Below are positions 23,135-35,682 of a stretch of 64,000 nt of DNA, piece after piece. The position numbers and the translations under genes are program-made. Each line of letters begins with the position of its first letter. The first letter of the stretch is position 1. Under the pieces are notes generated by a model. That model was given only the letters and a program-made list of their open reading frames with translations. It was not told the origin of the DNA and did not search any database. Source of the stretch: Manis javanica (lineage: Eukaryota > Chordata > Mammalia > Pholidota > Manidae); the NCBI RefSeq assembly GCF_040802235.1, contig NC_133161.1, forward strand, positions 148,729,121 to 148,793,120. The letters are read 5' to 3'.

Positions 23135-24175
23135 GCCCCACACGTCTAAGGCTCACCTGGTCTCTGCGTGTCTCCTCTTGCACAGAAGTATGTTGTCACA
23201 GTGTTTACCTTGGGAAAAGGATTAGGTGGACAAGCAAGAATCAGATCCAGACCGCAGCCATGCTGTGTGTGTAAAGAAGGGTTGAAAATAAAACTGCACT
23301 TTTTAGGTACAGAATCATAGAAGCAGTGTCACTAAAAATGGCAGGAACCAGTGTATTTAAGTACCAAATGATGCCAGGAGATCTGAAATGCCTCTTGTAC
23401 GTACAGAAATGCTTGGGCTTTCATAAGCCTCCTGCCGCTTTAAAAACTATCCTGCAGGCAAAAATATTTTTGACAGAATAGAAAGGTGATTCATCAGAGC
23501 CTGAACTGGAGCAACAGCTACTGGTTATTTCACTAAACACAGGCGACATTTAACAATACGTAGCTGTGAGAGATGAGAAATACAAACCTTGCCTGTCTCT
23601 TAAGAGATGATGACAACATGCGTTGCTGGTGAACCACCATGCGTGTCACACGTGGGTGGGATGTAAGGCTGTGTGGCGGAATGGTGCTGAAAAGTCCGAA
23701 GGAAGCTGCCTCCCCTTTCTTCTCTTCTATTTTGTATTTTTAAATAAACCAGAACACCTCATGCTCAGTCCTGAGTGAAAGAAAGGAAAGCTTTAGGGAT
23801 TTTAGACAGAATAGCATTGTGAAATTTGACTACAGGCAGCAGGTTGGTACTTCACCATTTAAGTAAAATTTTCTGGCATCTGAAAATTGTCAGAAACAGA
23901 TTCTAAGACAGCTGGCCCAAGGACATTTTGATGCCCCTCCTCTCTTTTGCTTTGAAAAAATACGGGGTGTGGGTTTGTAAAAAGAGAAAAACATCTATAT
24001 ATATGTGTATATGTAGAGAAAGAAATATCCTTGACCATTTTTAAAAGTCTCCAGATTGGGTGTTGTGTTCTAAGAAAATTTTGAGATTAATGAGGGAATG
24101 GTGGGAAGAACACTTGATACAACTATGCAGATTTTATAAATGTGCAATAAAAGTATTTGTTGTACCTTTGGTATG
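23135..24175 (+). other. USP28: USP28 3' UTR (inferred)
   Basis: About 1 kb after the stop with three AATAAA motifs (23287, 23743, 24146). The last is followed by a GT-rich stretch and is the best candidate for the main cleavage site. UTR extent is inferred. Confidence 0.6.
24146..24151 (+). terminator. USP28: USP28 poly(A) signal AATAAA (likely distal)
   Basis: AATAAA followed within 30 bp by tgttgtacctttggtatg, a usual downstream GU-rich context. Earlier AATAAA copies at 23287 and 23743 could give shorter mRNAs. Confidence 0.6.
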
Positions 24176-24615
24176 CACTGTGGCCTTTATTTAAATATCT
24201 ATCTCTGGAAATGGATGGTCTCAGTAAACATTTATCATGTTTCAGTTTTTTTTTCCTTAAAAGAAAAGAGCAGATTAAAGGGCTGGGAATCTTGGTGGGG
24301 ATGAACTGGAGCAGACAGCAGTCAGTGCTTGAGCAGCACCTGTTGGTGACTGATAGCTTTTCATCTCCTTTGCTAGTTGAATTGCATGCGAGTATAGAAG
24401 ATGGCCAAAAAATTATTTTCTTAAAACTAAATTTCTTGTATTTTGATTAAGTTGATGAGAGGCCATCTTTTGCAGATGTTCAGAGGTGCTTTTGTGTTTT
24501 AAAGCTCACTGCAAAGATTTGTGTCCTAGAAAATTGATCAATTTTCTTACCCATGGATTACCTTTTACTGTTTAAATTGTAAGTATCACCATTTGCCTTT
24601 TCCTTTTTTTTTTTT

Positions 24616-24802
24616 GGTGCACCGTTCCTGGAAATACTGCAACACCAGGTCGATGCGTGGAGTGGACGGAGCAAGCTCCTATTCCATCTCCTGATTCCAA
24701 AAATCCATTTAATATATTGTCCTCGGACAGAGGACGCATCAGATATTAAACTGATAAGAACAGATACTACACTTGATCTCAGCCAAAAGGCCGAGAAGCG
24801 AT
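24616..24802 (-). pseudogene. U2 snRNA retropseudogene, full length
   Basis: The reverse complement runs from ATCGCTTCTCGG to GGTGCACC, 187 nt, the full U2 length. The branch-site pairing GTAGTA and the Sm-site-like ATTTTTGG are kept, but there are several substitutions against remembered U2: one in the 5' GGCTAAGATC block (G for A), GCGTCC for ACGTCC, GTCCGAGG for ATCCGAGG, and changes after the Sm site and in loop IV. An A tail (T12 on the + strand at 24604-24615) and a target duplication tgccttttcc (24594-24603 and 24803-24812) show insertion by L1 machinery, so it should lack U2 promoter elements. Confidence 0.95.
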
Positions 24803-25179
24803 TGCCTTTTCCTTTTTAATCCTGTCAGTATCGAGAACTGTGTGCCATCACACTGTGAACAGTCCTGGGATGATGAGGGACACGAACCCTGGTGGTCTCA
24901 GTCCTAGCCTATGCTTGTAGCTGCGGCTCAGCTGCCCTGGGTGGTCTTGTAAGATCTTCTGCTTTGTTCCTTTCCACATTCCTTGTTACCTTGTCAGCTG
25001 TTGGGGATCTGTGGTTGGCCCTGAGAGGAACATGTGTGCATCTGTGACACGTGGTCGTGAATAGGTTGTATCTGATCCACTCAAGCCACGGGAGGGAGTG
25101 CTGAGGGGGAGTCCTCTGCCCCGTTATCTGGCTGCTTTCAAGTCCACAAATTGCAGCAGGCTAACGATTTATCTTACAG

Positions 25180-25340
25180 TCTATCCTGCTAATTGTCATC
25201 TGAGTTGCTCCCAGTTTTGGGCCAGTACCGGGTAATGCTGCCAGGAACATGCATGTACGTGTCTTGATGAACCTGAGAAGTGCATTTCTGTTGGCATGTA
25301 TGGTGGTGAGTGGGATCACTGAGTCATGGGAAGAGGGGCA
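25180..25340 (-). mobile_element. LINE-1 fragment (antisense)
   Basis: Reverse-complement L1 block: 'gctcccagttttgggccagt' then 'aacatgcatgtacgtgtctt' and 'gagtgggatcactgagtcat'. Confidence 0.65.
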
Positions 25341-28300
25341 GGCATCCAGCACAGCTGTTGTGCGTCTGGTTCTGGCCACTGCAAGAAAGCAAGTACTGCG
25401 TAAAGCAGGTTAATGGGTGTCTGGGTCCCAGTGTTGGGGACAGTCACGTGTGCACTGCGCTGTGGTCTGTTCGGTGTGCAGTATGTCTAAAAATCAGTAC
25501 TCATACCTTAATAAAAAAAACTGTATTGCCAGAAATGCTGTTTACCAAGCTTTTTTTCTTCTTTTTTGCCTTTTTAATCCAGAGCCCTCCAGCAGTGGCT
25601 GTCGACCTTGACGCCAATCCCAGTCAGCTGTGTCGCCTGAAAAAGCATAGCTGCCGAGGCCTCAGCCCACGGATACTGACTTGGTAGGCGGGGCCGGGCC
25701 CCAGGTGCTCTTATGCTCAGAGAACGTCGCAGGTGATTCTGACCTACAGTCACGGCTGAGAACTTGAGAGAACTTCTTTGCTTAGTAAGAAAGTGGCTTT
25801 GACATTGTTAATCAACACGCTGAATTCTGTGGTTTTATTAAAAGTCTGTAGAAGCTCTTTCAAAGATACTTTATAGGCTATCATGCTTTCTGAGTTAATA
25901 TATTTTAACCTCCGCACATTCCTCATGTTGAACTAGGCTATTTTTTCTGTATGATTAACCTTTAAATTTCCATAAACACATCAGTTTCTTAAAGTTGCTC
26001 ACAGGCTCAACTTCTCAGACATTCAGTCATTATGTTACTTTTTCCTGAACCAGTAAAACATTTTTCCATTCATTCTTAACTTCTTGAACAATGAACTGAC
26101 AAACTATAAATCGGTATGGAACTGGCTTATGAGATATCTCGTTTTTAGGGCAATTCTGGGACCCCCCTCCCTTCGTCTCTCCTGCTGCATGCCCATCAGG
26201 TCGCTGACTAGTTACGATGACCCCGTGACCTCCATTTGTGTAGCTGGTTGGCCTTTCACAGACAGGTGAATGGGTCCTACAGGTAGGGGCCTGGTCTCTT
26301 CCTTTCTCAGAATAAGCCTGGGTCATTCTTATTACCCCAGGAGGACGAGAAATTGTGATGATGACAATGAACAGAAAAATAATGGCAGAGAAGTAGGGGA
26401 CAGATCTTCTAAAGAATATAGGCGACTTGGAATTGAAGCTGGCACAAAAGCAGTGCTTAGGAGCAGCCAGCAGTGAGATCTGAAAATTAAATGTCTGCTA
26501 GTCCTGGTGTTTGGCATGTTCATGAAGGGACTGGCCAGTCTTCTTGCCTGGCGGCGGGCTGGAGATATCGCTGCGTGCCGAAGCTGGTCTTCCCCGATCA
26601 GCGTGCAGATCTGACGGTAAGGGCAGGGCCTCTGGTGATGACCTGAGAGTGGCATGGCCATTCACAGAGTGTCCTGACCGTCCCTACTTAAGGCACGGCC
26701 AGATCTCGTTCATGAGTTTAACAGGCCCATAGCTTGTCTGCTTTATGAATCATTGCTGAATCAGTATGTCTCTTACGAGAAGATGTGGCCCGTGGAAAAA
26801 ATATTGACATTGCAGTCTTCCTACATGTGAGTTCAAATAGTAGTGAACCAGTTTTCCTGGCATATAAGATAGGAAAATACTTACTTAGCACTTACGGTTT
26901 AAGAATTAGAAGAAAAAAATAGATGTAGCAGTGACTCAGTGTGTGTAGAACTCCGGATGCAGTTTTCATGGGGAAACTTCCCAAGGGTAAGAATTTTAAG
27001 GGTTGTCCTGGCCTGTGTAGGGCCCACAGGTGGGCTTTAATTGTGGCATAATGTGGGTATGCAGGGGATCATGGGGCTCTGGCAAGTGGCTGTGTTCATA
27101 TTAGCCAGTCTGCCTGGATGGGAAGAAGGAAGGGATCAGGGCTCATGCTGGATGGAAAAATCAGAGTATCTCCCATCTGATTCTCTTCCTGTTTTAAGTA
27201 TGTTTCTTCTCTAACCACTTTATTGGAAGGCCTGAGCTTTTAGAGCACGAGTCAGTAGCTTGCCTTTTGTTTCCATGGCTGCCTTTCAGTAAGACCTTAC
27301 CATCTCCTTGCCCTGCTCTGTGACAGCACCTCAGGAAGGTCTCGTGGCTTTATTGTCATGTTTGAGCTCTGAAGCAACGATCCTCCTGTGCTGCGGTGGC
27401 CGGGCCCGTCTAGGTGACGGTCTGTAGTGTCCGCTCAGTCGTCTGCGGAGGCGCTTCTCCTTCCGCTGGCTCAGGACTCCCTCAAGTTGAGGGACTTGCA
27501 GAAGGAAGCAGCCCTGGGATGCCCTTTCACACTCCCCGTTCCATTCCCCTCCTCACCCTCAACTTCTGGCTCCCCTGGGGGCTGGGGGAGGAGGATTTAT
27601 AGGAGAAGAAAGCAAAGGACAATGTTGACTTTTTAAAAACTAGCTAGTTTTGTTTGTAATACTCTTGGTTCTCAAATGTACGGTATTATGTCAGGAATCC
27701 AATTATCAGCTCTTGCATGGGATCTCTTAGGGGTTCTTCAAAGAACCCTGTAGAAACCTGCCCCCTGTACCCCAATGTAGCTTTTGGGCTTCCTGGCTGA
27801 GCTCTTACAGCCCCTCTCAGCTCCTACTGTGCTCGCTCATACCTCCCAGCAGTGCCCCGGGACAGTGTCCCCTGACCACCTGCTTCAGCCTCCATGTGGG
27901 CTATGGAAAGCTCACCGTCCCTGCCCCAAAAGGCCATGCAGCTGGCACCCCCATGCCCCAGTCCAGTCGACCCCCTGCCTCAGACTCCACACTGGTGGCC
28001 GTGCCCCCCTCTCTGTGCCTCCACAGCACAGGCCAGCTCCTCCCAAGAACTCCCTCGGGCGCCATCCTGGCCGCAGCGGGAACGGGCCCATGGGGCCTCC
28101 CTCCCAGCAGGTGTGTGGTGGGCGCGTCAGACACTAGTCTCCCTCCTCAGAATCCTCCCATCTCTGAGTGGTTCTCCTGAGGTCCCCGTCTTCCCCGCTT
28201 CGCGGGGAAGGACAGAGAACAGCACAGCACTCCAGGCCATTAGGAGTTCGCTTCCTGGAACCTTCCCGAGTGAACATGTCGGCTTCAAGGCCCCTGGGCG

Positions 28301-28560
28301 TGGAGCTGAGCAGCTCGGACACTTCTTAGCAGCGGTGTGCTAAGCCTCCCTCTCTAGAATATGGGCCACATACCACCCATGGCATTTGGCTTTGTGGCAT
28401 CATTAAAACTTATGGGCAACAGAAAAATCTCTACTTTCTGTAAATGTGGGTAAGGCAGCACAAATGACTGGCTGAAAAAAGCGAACGCCAGCTGCTTTTG
28501 ATTCTGTTGTACAGGCCGGTGACTGCAGACGCTTTCCTGACTGAGTTTCTTTTTTTTCTC
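25341..28560. other. intergenic, USP28 to CLDN25: nothing recognised
   Basis: No exon, RNA gene or nameable repeat seen in about 3.2 kb. The part from about 27360 to 28340 is more GC-rich and has several chance open frames, none resembling a known protein. Confidence 0.5.
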
Positions 28561-29400
28561 TCTATCCCCTTTTCCTATTTCACCCCACCCCACCCCACCT
28601 CCCTCCCCTATGGCAATCACCAGTCTGCTCTCTGTATTTATGAGCCTATTTTTATTGTTTGTTTTGTTTTTTAGATTCTACATACAAGTGAAGTCATACG
28701 GCATGTCTTTCTCTGACTTATTTCACTGAGCATCATAACTCCCTAGATCTATCCATGATGTCTCAGTGGCAAGATTTCATTCTTTTTTTATCACGGAGCA
28801 ATATTCCATTGTTGTGTATGCACCACATCTTCTCTGTCCATTTATCTGTCAATAGACACTTGGGGTGCTTCCATATCTTGGCTATTGTAAATAGTGCTAC
28901 AGTAAACATAGGGGTGCATATATCTTTCTGAATTAGTGATTTTGTTTTCTTTTGGCTAAATACCCAGCAGCAGAATTACTAGGTCATACAGTATATCTAT
29001 TTTTTAGTTTTTTGAGAAACCTCCACACTGCTTTCCACAGTGGCTGCACCAGTTTACGTGCCCACATCCTCGCCGACACGAGTTGCTTCTTGTCTTGTTG
29101 GTACAGCTGCTCTGTTGACAGGAGGGGCTCTCCCAGTGTGGTTTTGATTTGCATTTCCCTGATGACTAGTGATGTGGAGCATCTTCTCATGTGCCTGTTG
29201 GCCATCTGTGTCTTTGGAGAAATGTCTATTCAGGTACCCTGCCAATTTCTAAGTCAGATTGTTTTTGTTGTTATTGTTGAGTTGTATGAGTTCTTTCTGT
29301 ATTTTGGGTATTAGCCACTTACTGGCTATATCATTTACAAATACCTTCTCCCGTAATTGCCTTTTCTTTTTGTTGGTGGTTTCCTGAGTTTCTTATTGTC
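28561..29400 (-). mobile_element. LINE-1 3' end (antisense)
   Basis: Reverse complement of L1 ORF2 end: 'tatggcaatcaccagtctgc', 'gtgctacagtaaacatagg', 'gatttgcatttccctgatga'. Frame broken. Preceded by a C/A-rich (ccccac)n-like stretch at 28575-28610. Confidence 0.88.
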
Positions 29401-30649
29401 CTAACCCTAGCAGACATGTGTCCTGTCCAGAAACTCATGAAGCCATTTCCGACTCCCCTGCCTTCCTGAAATGTGTCAAATCCACATCGGGTTTCCTTAG
29501 GACTTTCTCTCCAGAGCTGGTCTCAGAGGTCTTATCTGCTAATGGTGAAGTTTCCAGACCCAAAGGCGGGCTGGCAGAGAAGGCAGCACTGAGGTGCGTC
29601 AAATTCTAACCACATCACATTGGGTGAGCCTCTGAGTCATTTTCCCACAGTGTCTTGCACATGAAAGAGATTTTGACTTGAAATGCTGATTCAGTGATGC
29701 CCCTTTCTGTTGCTAATACATGTGACGACTCACGTCCCCGTGCCTGACCACAACAGAGATGTTTTTAATGTCAGAATGACAAAACCACCATGTGTATGAG
29801 GAAAGGCCGAGTGGAAGCTAAGATTTAATTAGTTCTATTTTTATTGCTCATTTTCCCTACAAAGCAGGTCAATAAAGACAGTGGTGGTTTTAGGTGAAAG
29901 GTATCTTCTTCCTCAGACTTTTTCTAAAAGTGGGTTCACGTTCCTTTCTTGGGGTGACACACCGGTTACTTGGGAGTCAGTCAACAGTCTCCATCCGACC
30001 CCCATTTAAAAAAATGCTTTGTGCTGCCTAGCAGGAGAGTTTTAGTAAGACAGAGTATCTTAACGAATCTTTAGTTTCTGTCCCTGTTCATAGAGGAAGC
30101 CACGACCACGTGCCGCTGAGAAGCAGCAGCGCCTGCAGACCCGGGACGGGGTGAGGGCCACCCGCCAGCAGCGGGAGCAGGTGGGGCGCCTGGCAACAAA
30201 GGGCCTGTTTGGGCCTCAACAAGAGCATGAGGGATGCGATCCTCCTTCGCAGGCCTTTGGTTTTTTCTCCCGCTTCGGTGCTAGTTTCTCCTCTGCTCTG
30301 GTGGACTGTCAGCTTCCTCATGAGCAAAACAGTACCTGCTCTCCCTGACCCCCAAAAAAGTTCAAAACACATGAAATGAATACCAAGACATATGAAAGTG
30401 TTTTGTGAACTCTTAAGCCCTACACGACTGTGCCCCAGGGCAACTGCACAGAGCCGGGTGCTAGACGAAGGGGAGCAGGCCACCGCTGCGGTCGCCTGGG
30501 GGCTGAGCGCCCAGTCCTGGCCACACGTCCTCGACACAGGGACAAAAGCTCCGTGACTGCAGGCTCTGCCGGATCTGGCTTCTTGCTGCTCCACCCGCCT
30601 CGCCTTACACGTTTTTCTCTCTCCATCCAAAACCCATATCCACGCTTTA
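29401..30649. other. intergenic: nothing recognised
   Basis: A moderately GC-rich part (30100-30600) has open frames on both strands without recognisable protein similarity. Confidence 0.5.
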
Positions 30650-30745
30650 GCTTTTTAGCCAGTTATCACTTCCTCATGGTAGCCATTCACAACTCCCTGG
30701 CTTCGTCAAATTCCTCCTATTGCATGATCTTACAGAATTCCAAAT
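30650..30745 (-). repeat. L2 LINE fragment (reverse)
   Basis: 'cacttcctcatggtagccat' followed by 'aaattcctcctattgcatga' is the reverse of a common L2 3' block. Diverged. Confidence 0.5.
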
Positions 30746-31118
30746 TTGGAAGTTTGTCATGGTTCCAATTTCCATCTTTTTAAGTGATCTCACATTTTCT
30801 ATGATGGAGGTAATGTTGTAATATATTTTCCTTAGTAATTAACGAATCAAGTATATAAGTAATGTTACAAGTTTAAAAGCATTTTATATAAATAAAATCT
30901 AAGTCAGAAGAACATGTTAGAAACTGTCTGTGCCTTGATTTTTCATTCTGAAATTAGGATCACTGTCTCATCAAGACAGTCCAATGCTTCCCAGGTGGGA
31001 CAGCGATCACCACCCCCAGATGAGGCGAGCAAACAGGAGAAGGGTAAGGAAAAGAAATGGCTACTGATGGTCTGTTATTCCAGAGACTCCTGGACAGACA
31101 GGTTCCTAGGTCTCGGCG

Positions 31119-31859
<741 letters not shown>

Positions 31860-32119
31860 TCACATGGGGGAGGGTTCCTGTTTCAGTTTTCTAGGCTGCA
31901 GCTGAGGCAGGTGCCAGGCACTTGGCAGTGTTTGGGTTGAGGGGGTGTGCCCAAGATCAAGTGTGGGTGTGGATTGTGGGGGATGGTCCCATGAGAGGTG
32001 AGAGGTAAAAAAGCAGAGAGTAAGCCATCAATACATATTTGAGCAATAAATTCATAAACTTAAAGTCACTCCCCAGTCCGAGATGATAGGAATGCTGTTC
32101 TGGGAATATAACTTCTGGA

Positions 32120-32570
32120 AGGCAACCTCCACGTTCCACACTTTTAAATACTCACTTTGACCCAGCACCCTACCTCCAGGAACTTAGCCTAATTTATTGT
32201 GAATGTATACAAAGATTTACAAAAATGCCCATTGAAATATTGTTAATAATTGCACATTTTTGTTAATACTATTCAGCCATTTTAAAGTGATATGGAGGAA
32301 ATTTTAATGACATGAAAAATGTTTTTGATATGCTGCTAAGTGAGAAAAGCAGGTGACAGTATAGAGGACATAGAATACACTGTCAGAAACGCATATCTAT
32401 ATCGCTTAGATCTATGAACATGCATATCATATACCACAAAATGTTAACCATGGTTACTTTAACAGAAGGATTATGGATAGTTTTTATTTCCTTATTTATG
32501 CTGATCTATGTATTTTTTAAGTTTTAAAAATTTACTATTTAGTATTTTTGGAGGAAGAAAAAAGCTGAAA
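32120..32570 (+). mobile_element. old L1M-type 3' end remnant (sense)
   Basis: Order of blocks fits L1M 3' ends: 'gacccagcaccctacctcca', 'atattgttaataattgcaca', 'actattcagccattttaaag', 'gctaagtgagaaaagcaggt'. Diverged. Confidence 0.7.
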
Positions 32571-32739
32571 ATTCCCCAATCCAAGAAACCTACATAGACC
32601 CAGCACAAACCGAGAGGGACGTGCTCCCTCCCCAGTGTCCCCAGGTTGCAAGGACGTCAGCAGCTGACGGTTGTCTGCCAGCTCCCAAATCTTTTTTTGC
32701 CACTCCCAACAGGGAGGTTGACAAGAAAGGAAACAATTC

Positions 32740-32890
32740 CCACTTACTGAGTGGGCCTAAAGGTCAGACTTTGGCTAGACACTGTACTTGATTTTCACAC
32801 CACTGCTGTGAGATTCGTTGGGTAACTTGTCAGGGTCTCCCAGCTGGTCAGCACCAGCTCCAGCTTCCGAGCCAGGCAGCCCTGTGTCAT
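32740..32890 (-). repeat. MIR remnant (reverse)
   Basis: Reverse MIR: 'cacttactgagtgggcctaa', 'gacactgtacttgattttca', 'gggtaacttgtcagggtctc'. Ends right beside the left arm of the inverted repeat. Confidence 0.7.
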
Positions 32891-32895
32891 TTCAT

Positions 32896-33285
32896 GTTCT
32901 TGGCCCCAGGCTGAACAGGGCGCCCTCCTGCTCCGCGCCTACACCCCGGAGACGCGGCACGGGGCTAAGAGGGGATCTTCATAGCCAAACACAGAGGAAA
33001 ATGGGCTGATTATACTGCGGACAGACGTGACCGGTGTACTCCCCTGTTCCTGTTTCAGTCTGCTGGTTGCCCTGTGGTCCCCTAGGACCTGGAAGGAGAG
33101 GCTCGACGCTCAGCAAGTAGGAAGCTCTGAGAAGGTGTTTCTTGACTTTCTGAATGTCCTCACCACGTTTGGAGGTGGAGGGCAAGCAGAATTATCAGGA
33201 TTGCTTTCTTTTTCTTTTAGAAAATTTCAAACATATACAAGAGTAAATGGTATGAATCAATCTCATGTCCTATCTCAAAATTATC
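32896..33285 (+). repeat. left arm of a large inverted repeat
   Basis: Pairs with the reverse complement of 34281-34685. The outer block (32896-33104) is about 88% identical by eye, with mostly transition differences and shared 20-mers such as 'gctgaacagggcgccctcct' and 'cctgtggtcccctaggacct'. The inner part (to 'ctcaaaatta') is more diverged and runs into an old interspersed repeat. This arm alone has a 22-bp segment (about 33105-33126) between two gctc tetramers. Confidence 0.93.
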
Positions 33286-34280
33286 TACCTACTAATCTTG
33301 TTTCATCCACACCCATACCCACCACTCCTCATCCCTCCCTTCATATCATTTTGAAGTGAATGGGATGCTGTCCAATTGTAGGCTCCTGCTGCTTTTATAA
33401 CCACCGCATGTTCTAATCGGTACGATGGCAGAAGTCGTGCGTCCTGGAAATGCTGTCTGCTGGTGCTATATCCATTTTGCTACTTTGCATCCTGAATAGA
33501 GGCGTGCCACGTGTGCGAGCCGTGACAGGTCAGGAGCAATTGTTTCAGACATTGCTCCTTATTTTCCTTATCTTTCCTTCAGCCCTTTCTTGCTTTGTGA
33601 ACATCTATGAGTTGGGAGATGTACAAACCATGGGAAGTGTGAGTGTAGGAAACTGAATCCATTCACTATTTCTTCTTACTTACTCAAGCATTCATTCATA
33701 CCTGCACACACTGACTGCCTGTAACAATCCCACTCCATTCCCTATGCTCGCCTCCATCTTCAGCCTGACTCTGGCTTTTCTGTCTTCCTGGAACCCTGAG
33801 GAACAGCCGTTAGCTTATCCAGCGGCCTCTGCCCAGGGAGAGGCAGAACTTCTGCAGTTGTCTGGGAGTGAGCATCGGTCAGTTTCCTGGAGGAAGATCC
33901 CAGAACTTCGACCTAAAGACGACCTCCTTCGGTTGTCAGTCCAGATTCCTCTTGCTGTGAACGCTCCCTGACTCAGTCACGGACCGGATGCCGCTCCCCC
34001 AGCACTTCCCGGGCCCTTTGTACCTTCCTCAGAGGTAGAAGAAGCTTCGGGGCCCCCTACTCGCACAGGCCCCTTCTAAGGCCTGCTCGTAAGTTTGTAT
34101 TTGCTATTTTAGATTTTCCTGAAAGAGCTCTGCCCCTCCCAGCAACTGCATAAAATCTGGATCCCTTATCTACCTCCAAAATAGTAAGGGTCATATTTTC
34201 TTGAGATTTATTCATGTATTTCTTAAGATTAGTCAGTTAATTCTGTATATTTATTCACATTTTGGATTTCCTGCCTAGCC
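33286..34280. other. spacer between inverted-repeat arms
   Basis: About 1 kb, no recognisable gene. The left end (to about 33400) looks like an old LINE-type repeat also seen at 2010-2690. No transposase-like frame was found. Confidence 0.5.
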
Positions 34281-34685
34281 TAATTTTGAGGTAGGATATG
34301 AGATTTCTTTATACCATCTGCTCCACTTCTGTATATGCTTAAAATTTCCTAAAATAAAACATAAGAAAGCAATCCTGATGATTCTGCTTGCCCTCCACCG
34401 CCAACTGATCACCTAATCGGGCTGCTTACGTGGTGAGGCATCATTCAGAGAAAGTCAAGAAACACCTTCTCGGAGCCTCTCCTTCCAGGTCCTAGGGGAC
34501 CACAGGGCAACCAGCAGGTTGAAATGGGAACGGGGGAGTACACCGGTCACGTCTGTCTGTAGCACAATCAACCCGCTTTCCCCTGTGTTTGGCTGCGAAG
34601 GTCGCCCCTCGGGCCCATGCCGCGTCTCCGGGGTGCAGGCGCAGAGCAGGAGGGCGCCCTGTTCAGCCTGGGGCCAGGAGAACGT
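34281..34685 (-). repeat. right arm of the large inverted repeat
   Basis: Inverted copy of 32896-33285. Contains an extra segment of about 27 bp (34409-34437 region) absent from the left arm. Its outer end lies about 160 bp before the ZW10 CpG island. No convincing target duplication flanks the pair. Confidence 0.93.
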
Positions 34686-35237
34686 TTTAGTCAAAGCAGT
34701 ACGCGTTCACTGCAGGAAAACATAACTTCACCTTAAGAATAAAACTGTCAATTATTTTATCAGCCACCTCGGGTTTATTCAGAAACAGCGGAGAATTCTA
34801 ACTCGGGGGATGCGAGCTACAGCGAAACCAGAGTCGAGTGCAGAGGGCAAAGGGTCGGCGGAGTCGGGAGCGCCGTCTGGGCGCGGCGCCCAGGTGCCGG
34901 GGGGCCGGGTCCGCAGCGCCGCCCGCGGGATTCCCGCCTCGCGTTCCCACGGCGCGGGCAACGTCGCCCGTCACCCGTGCGTGAACCCCGAGCAGTCCTC
35001 TAAAGGAGCCACACTGCACAGCACGTGGCGAACGTCCTCCAGGAACATTTAGACCTGAAACTCGAAGAGCTTTCGGGAACCCACCTGTGACGTCCCACGG
35101 CACGGGCCCAGCGCTGCCGCCTGACACTTCGTCCCGGCAGCGGGCACGAGCACGCCGCCCGCCGGGGGCGCGCACGGAGTTACGCAGGCGCCCAGAAGAG
35201 CCCCGGGCCCCGCGCCGGAGGCGGAGCGCGGCGGGGT

Positions 35238-35249
35238 GGCGCATGCGCC
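35238..35249. promoter_or_regulatory. ZW10: palindromic NRF1-type site GGCGCATGCGCC
   Basis: A 12-bp perfect palindrome matching the NRF1 core GCGCATGCGC, 329 bp before the ZW10 ATG and inside the CpG island. Confidence 0.6.
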
Positions 35250-35332
35250 CCTCCACTTCCCAGAACCCCGCCGGGCTGGACTGAGGCCCGTGCGGCCCGC
35301 GCGGCCCGGCTCGCCGGGCCTTCCGGGAGGCG

Positions 35333-35359
35333 ATGCGAAGTGCAGAAACGGGTCGGTAG
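35333..35359 (+). other. short upstream ORF before ZW10 (8 codons)
   Basis: ATGCGAAGTGCA...CGGTAG encodes MRSAETGR and stops 218 bp before the main ATG. It is the only upstream ATG between here and 35578. It matters only if transcription starts before 35333. Confidence 0.35.
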
Positions 35360-35577
35360 GAAGATCCCACGTCTCAAGGCGCGAAGAGGAGAGCCGTTTG
35401 GAAGCGCCGAGGAGCAAACGCGCCTGCCGAGCGCCCGCCGGCCCTGGCCGGCCGCGGGGCCTGCTGGGAGCGGAGTGTGGCTCCCGCCTTCGCGCGGCGG
35501 TCCGGGTCGCGCGAGACTCCGCTTCCCGGCAGGCCGCGCGCCGTGCCGCGGAGGGAGCTCCGGGGCCGCTCGTAGTG

Positions 35578-35682
35578 ATGGCTTCGTTCGTGACGGAAGT
35601 CCTGGCGCACTCGGGCCGGCTGGAGAAGGAGGATCTGGGCACCCGCATCGGCCGACTGACGCGGCGGGTGGACGAGGTCAAG
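35578..35682 (+). CDS. ZW10: ZW10 exon 1 (residues 1-35)
   Basis: Encodes [20 protein letters not shown] and [11 protein letters not shown]. No in-frame ATG occurs upstream in the island, although the frame is open. Donor GTCAAG|gtgagg, phase 0. 105 nt coding. Confidence 0.97.

Noticed and set aside
24616-24802. A functional U2 snRNA gene
   Set aside because: The A tail, target duplication and several substitutions show a retrocopy.
27784-28343. Pro/Ser-rich open frames in the intergenic region
   Set aside because: Overlapping frames on both strands, low complexity, no splice or poly(A) context, and no recognisable similarity.
30088-30630. A 180-codon - strand open frame upstream of CLDN25's 3' end
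   Set aside because: No recognised domain and no sign of conservation visible; GC-rich context makes chance likely.
33027-33359. An open frame in the left inverted-repeat arm sharing a peptide (LLVALWSPRTWKERL) with one in the right arm
   Set aside because: The similarity only reflects the DNA inverted repeat; there is no family match or start/stop conservation.
35236-35577. Possible N-terminal extension of ZW10 in frame with its start
   Set aside because: The frame is open upstream but contains no ATG, and human ZW10 starts at the same MASFVTEV.
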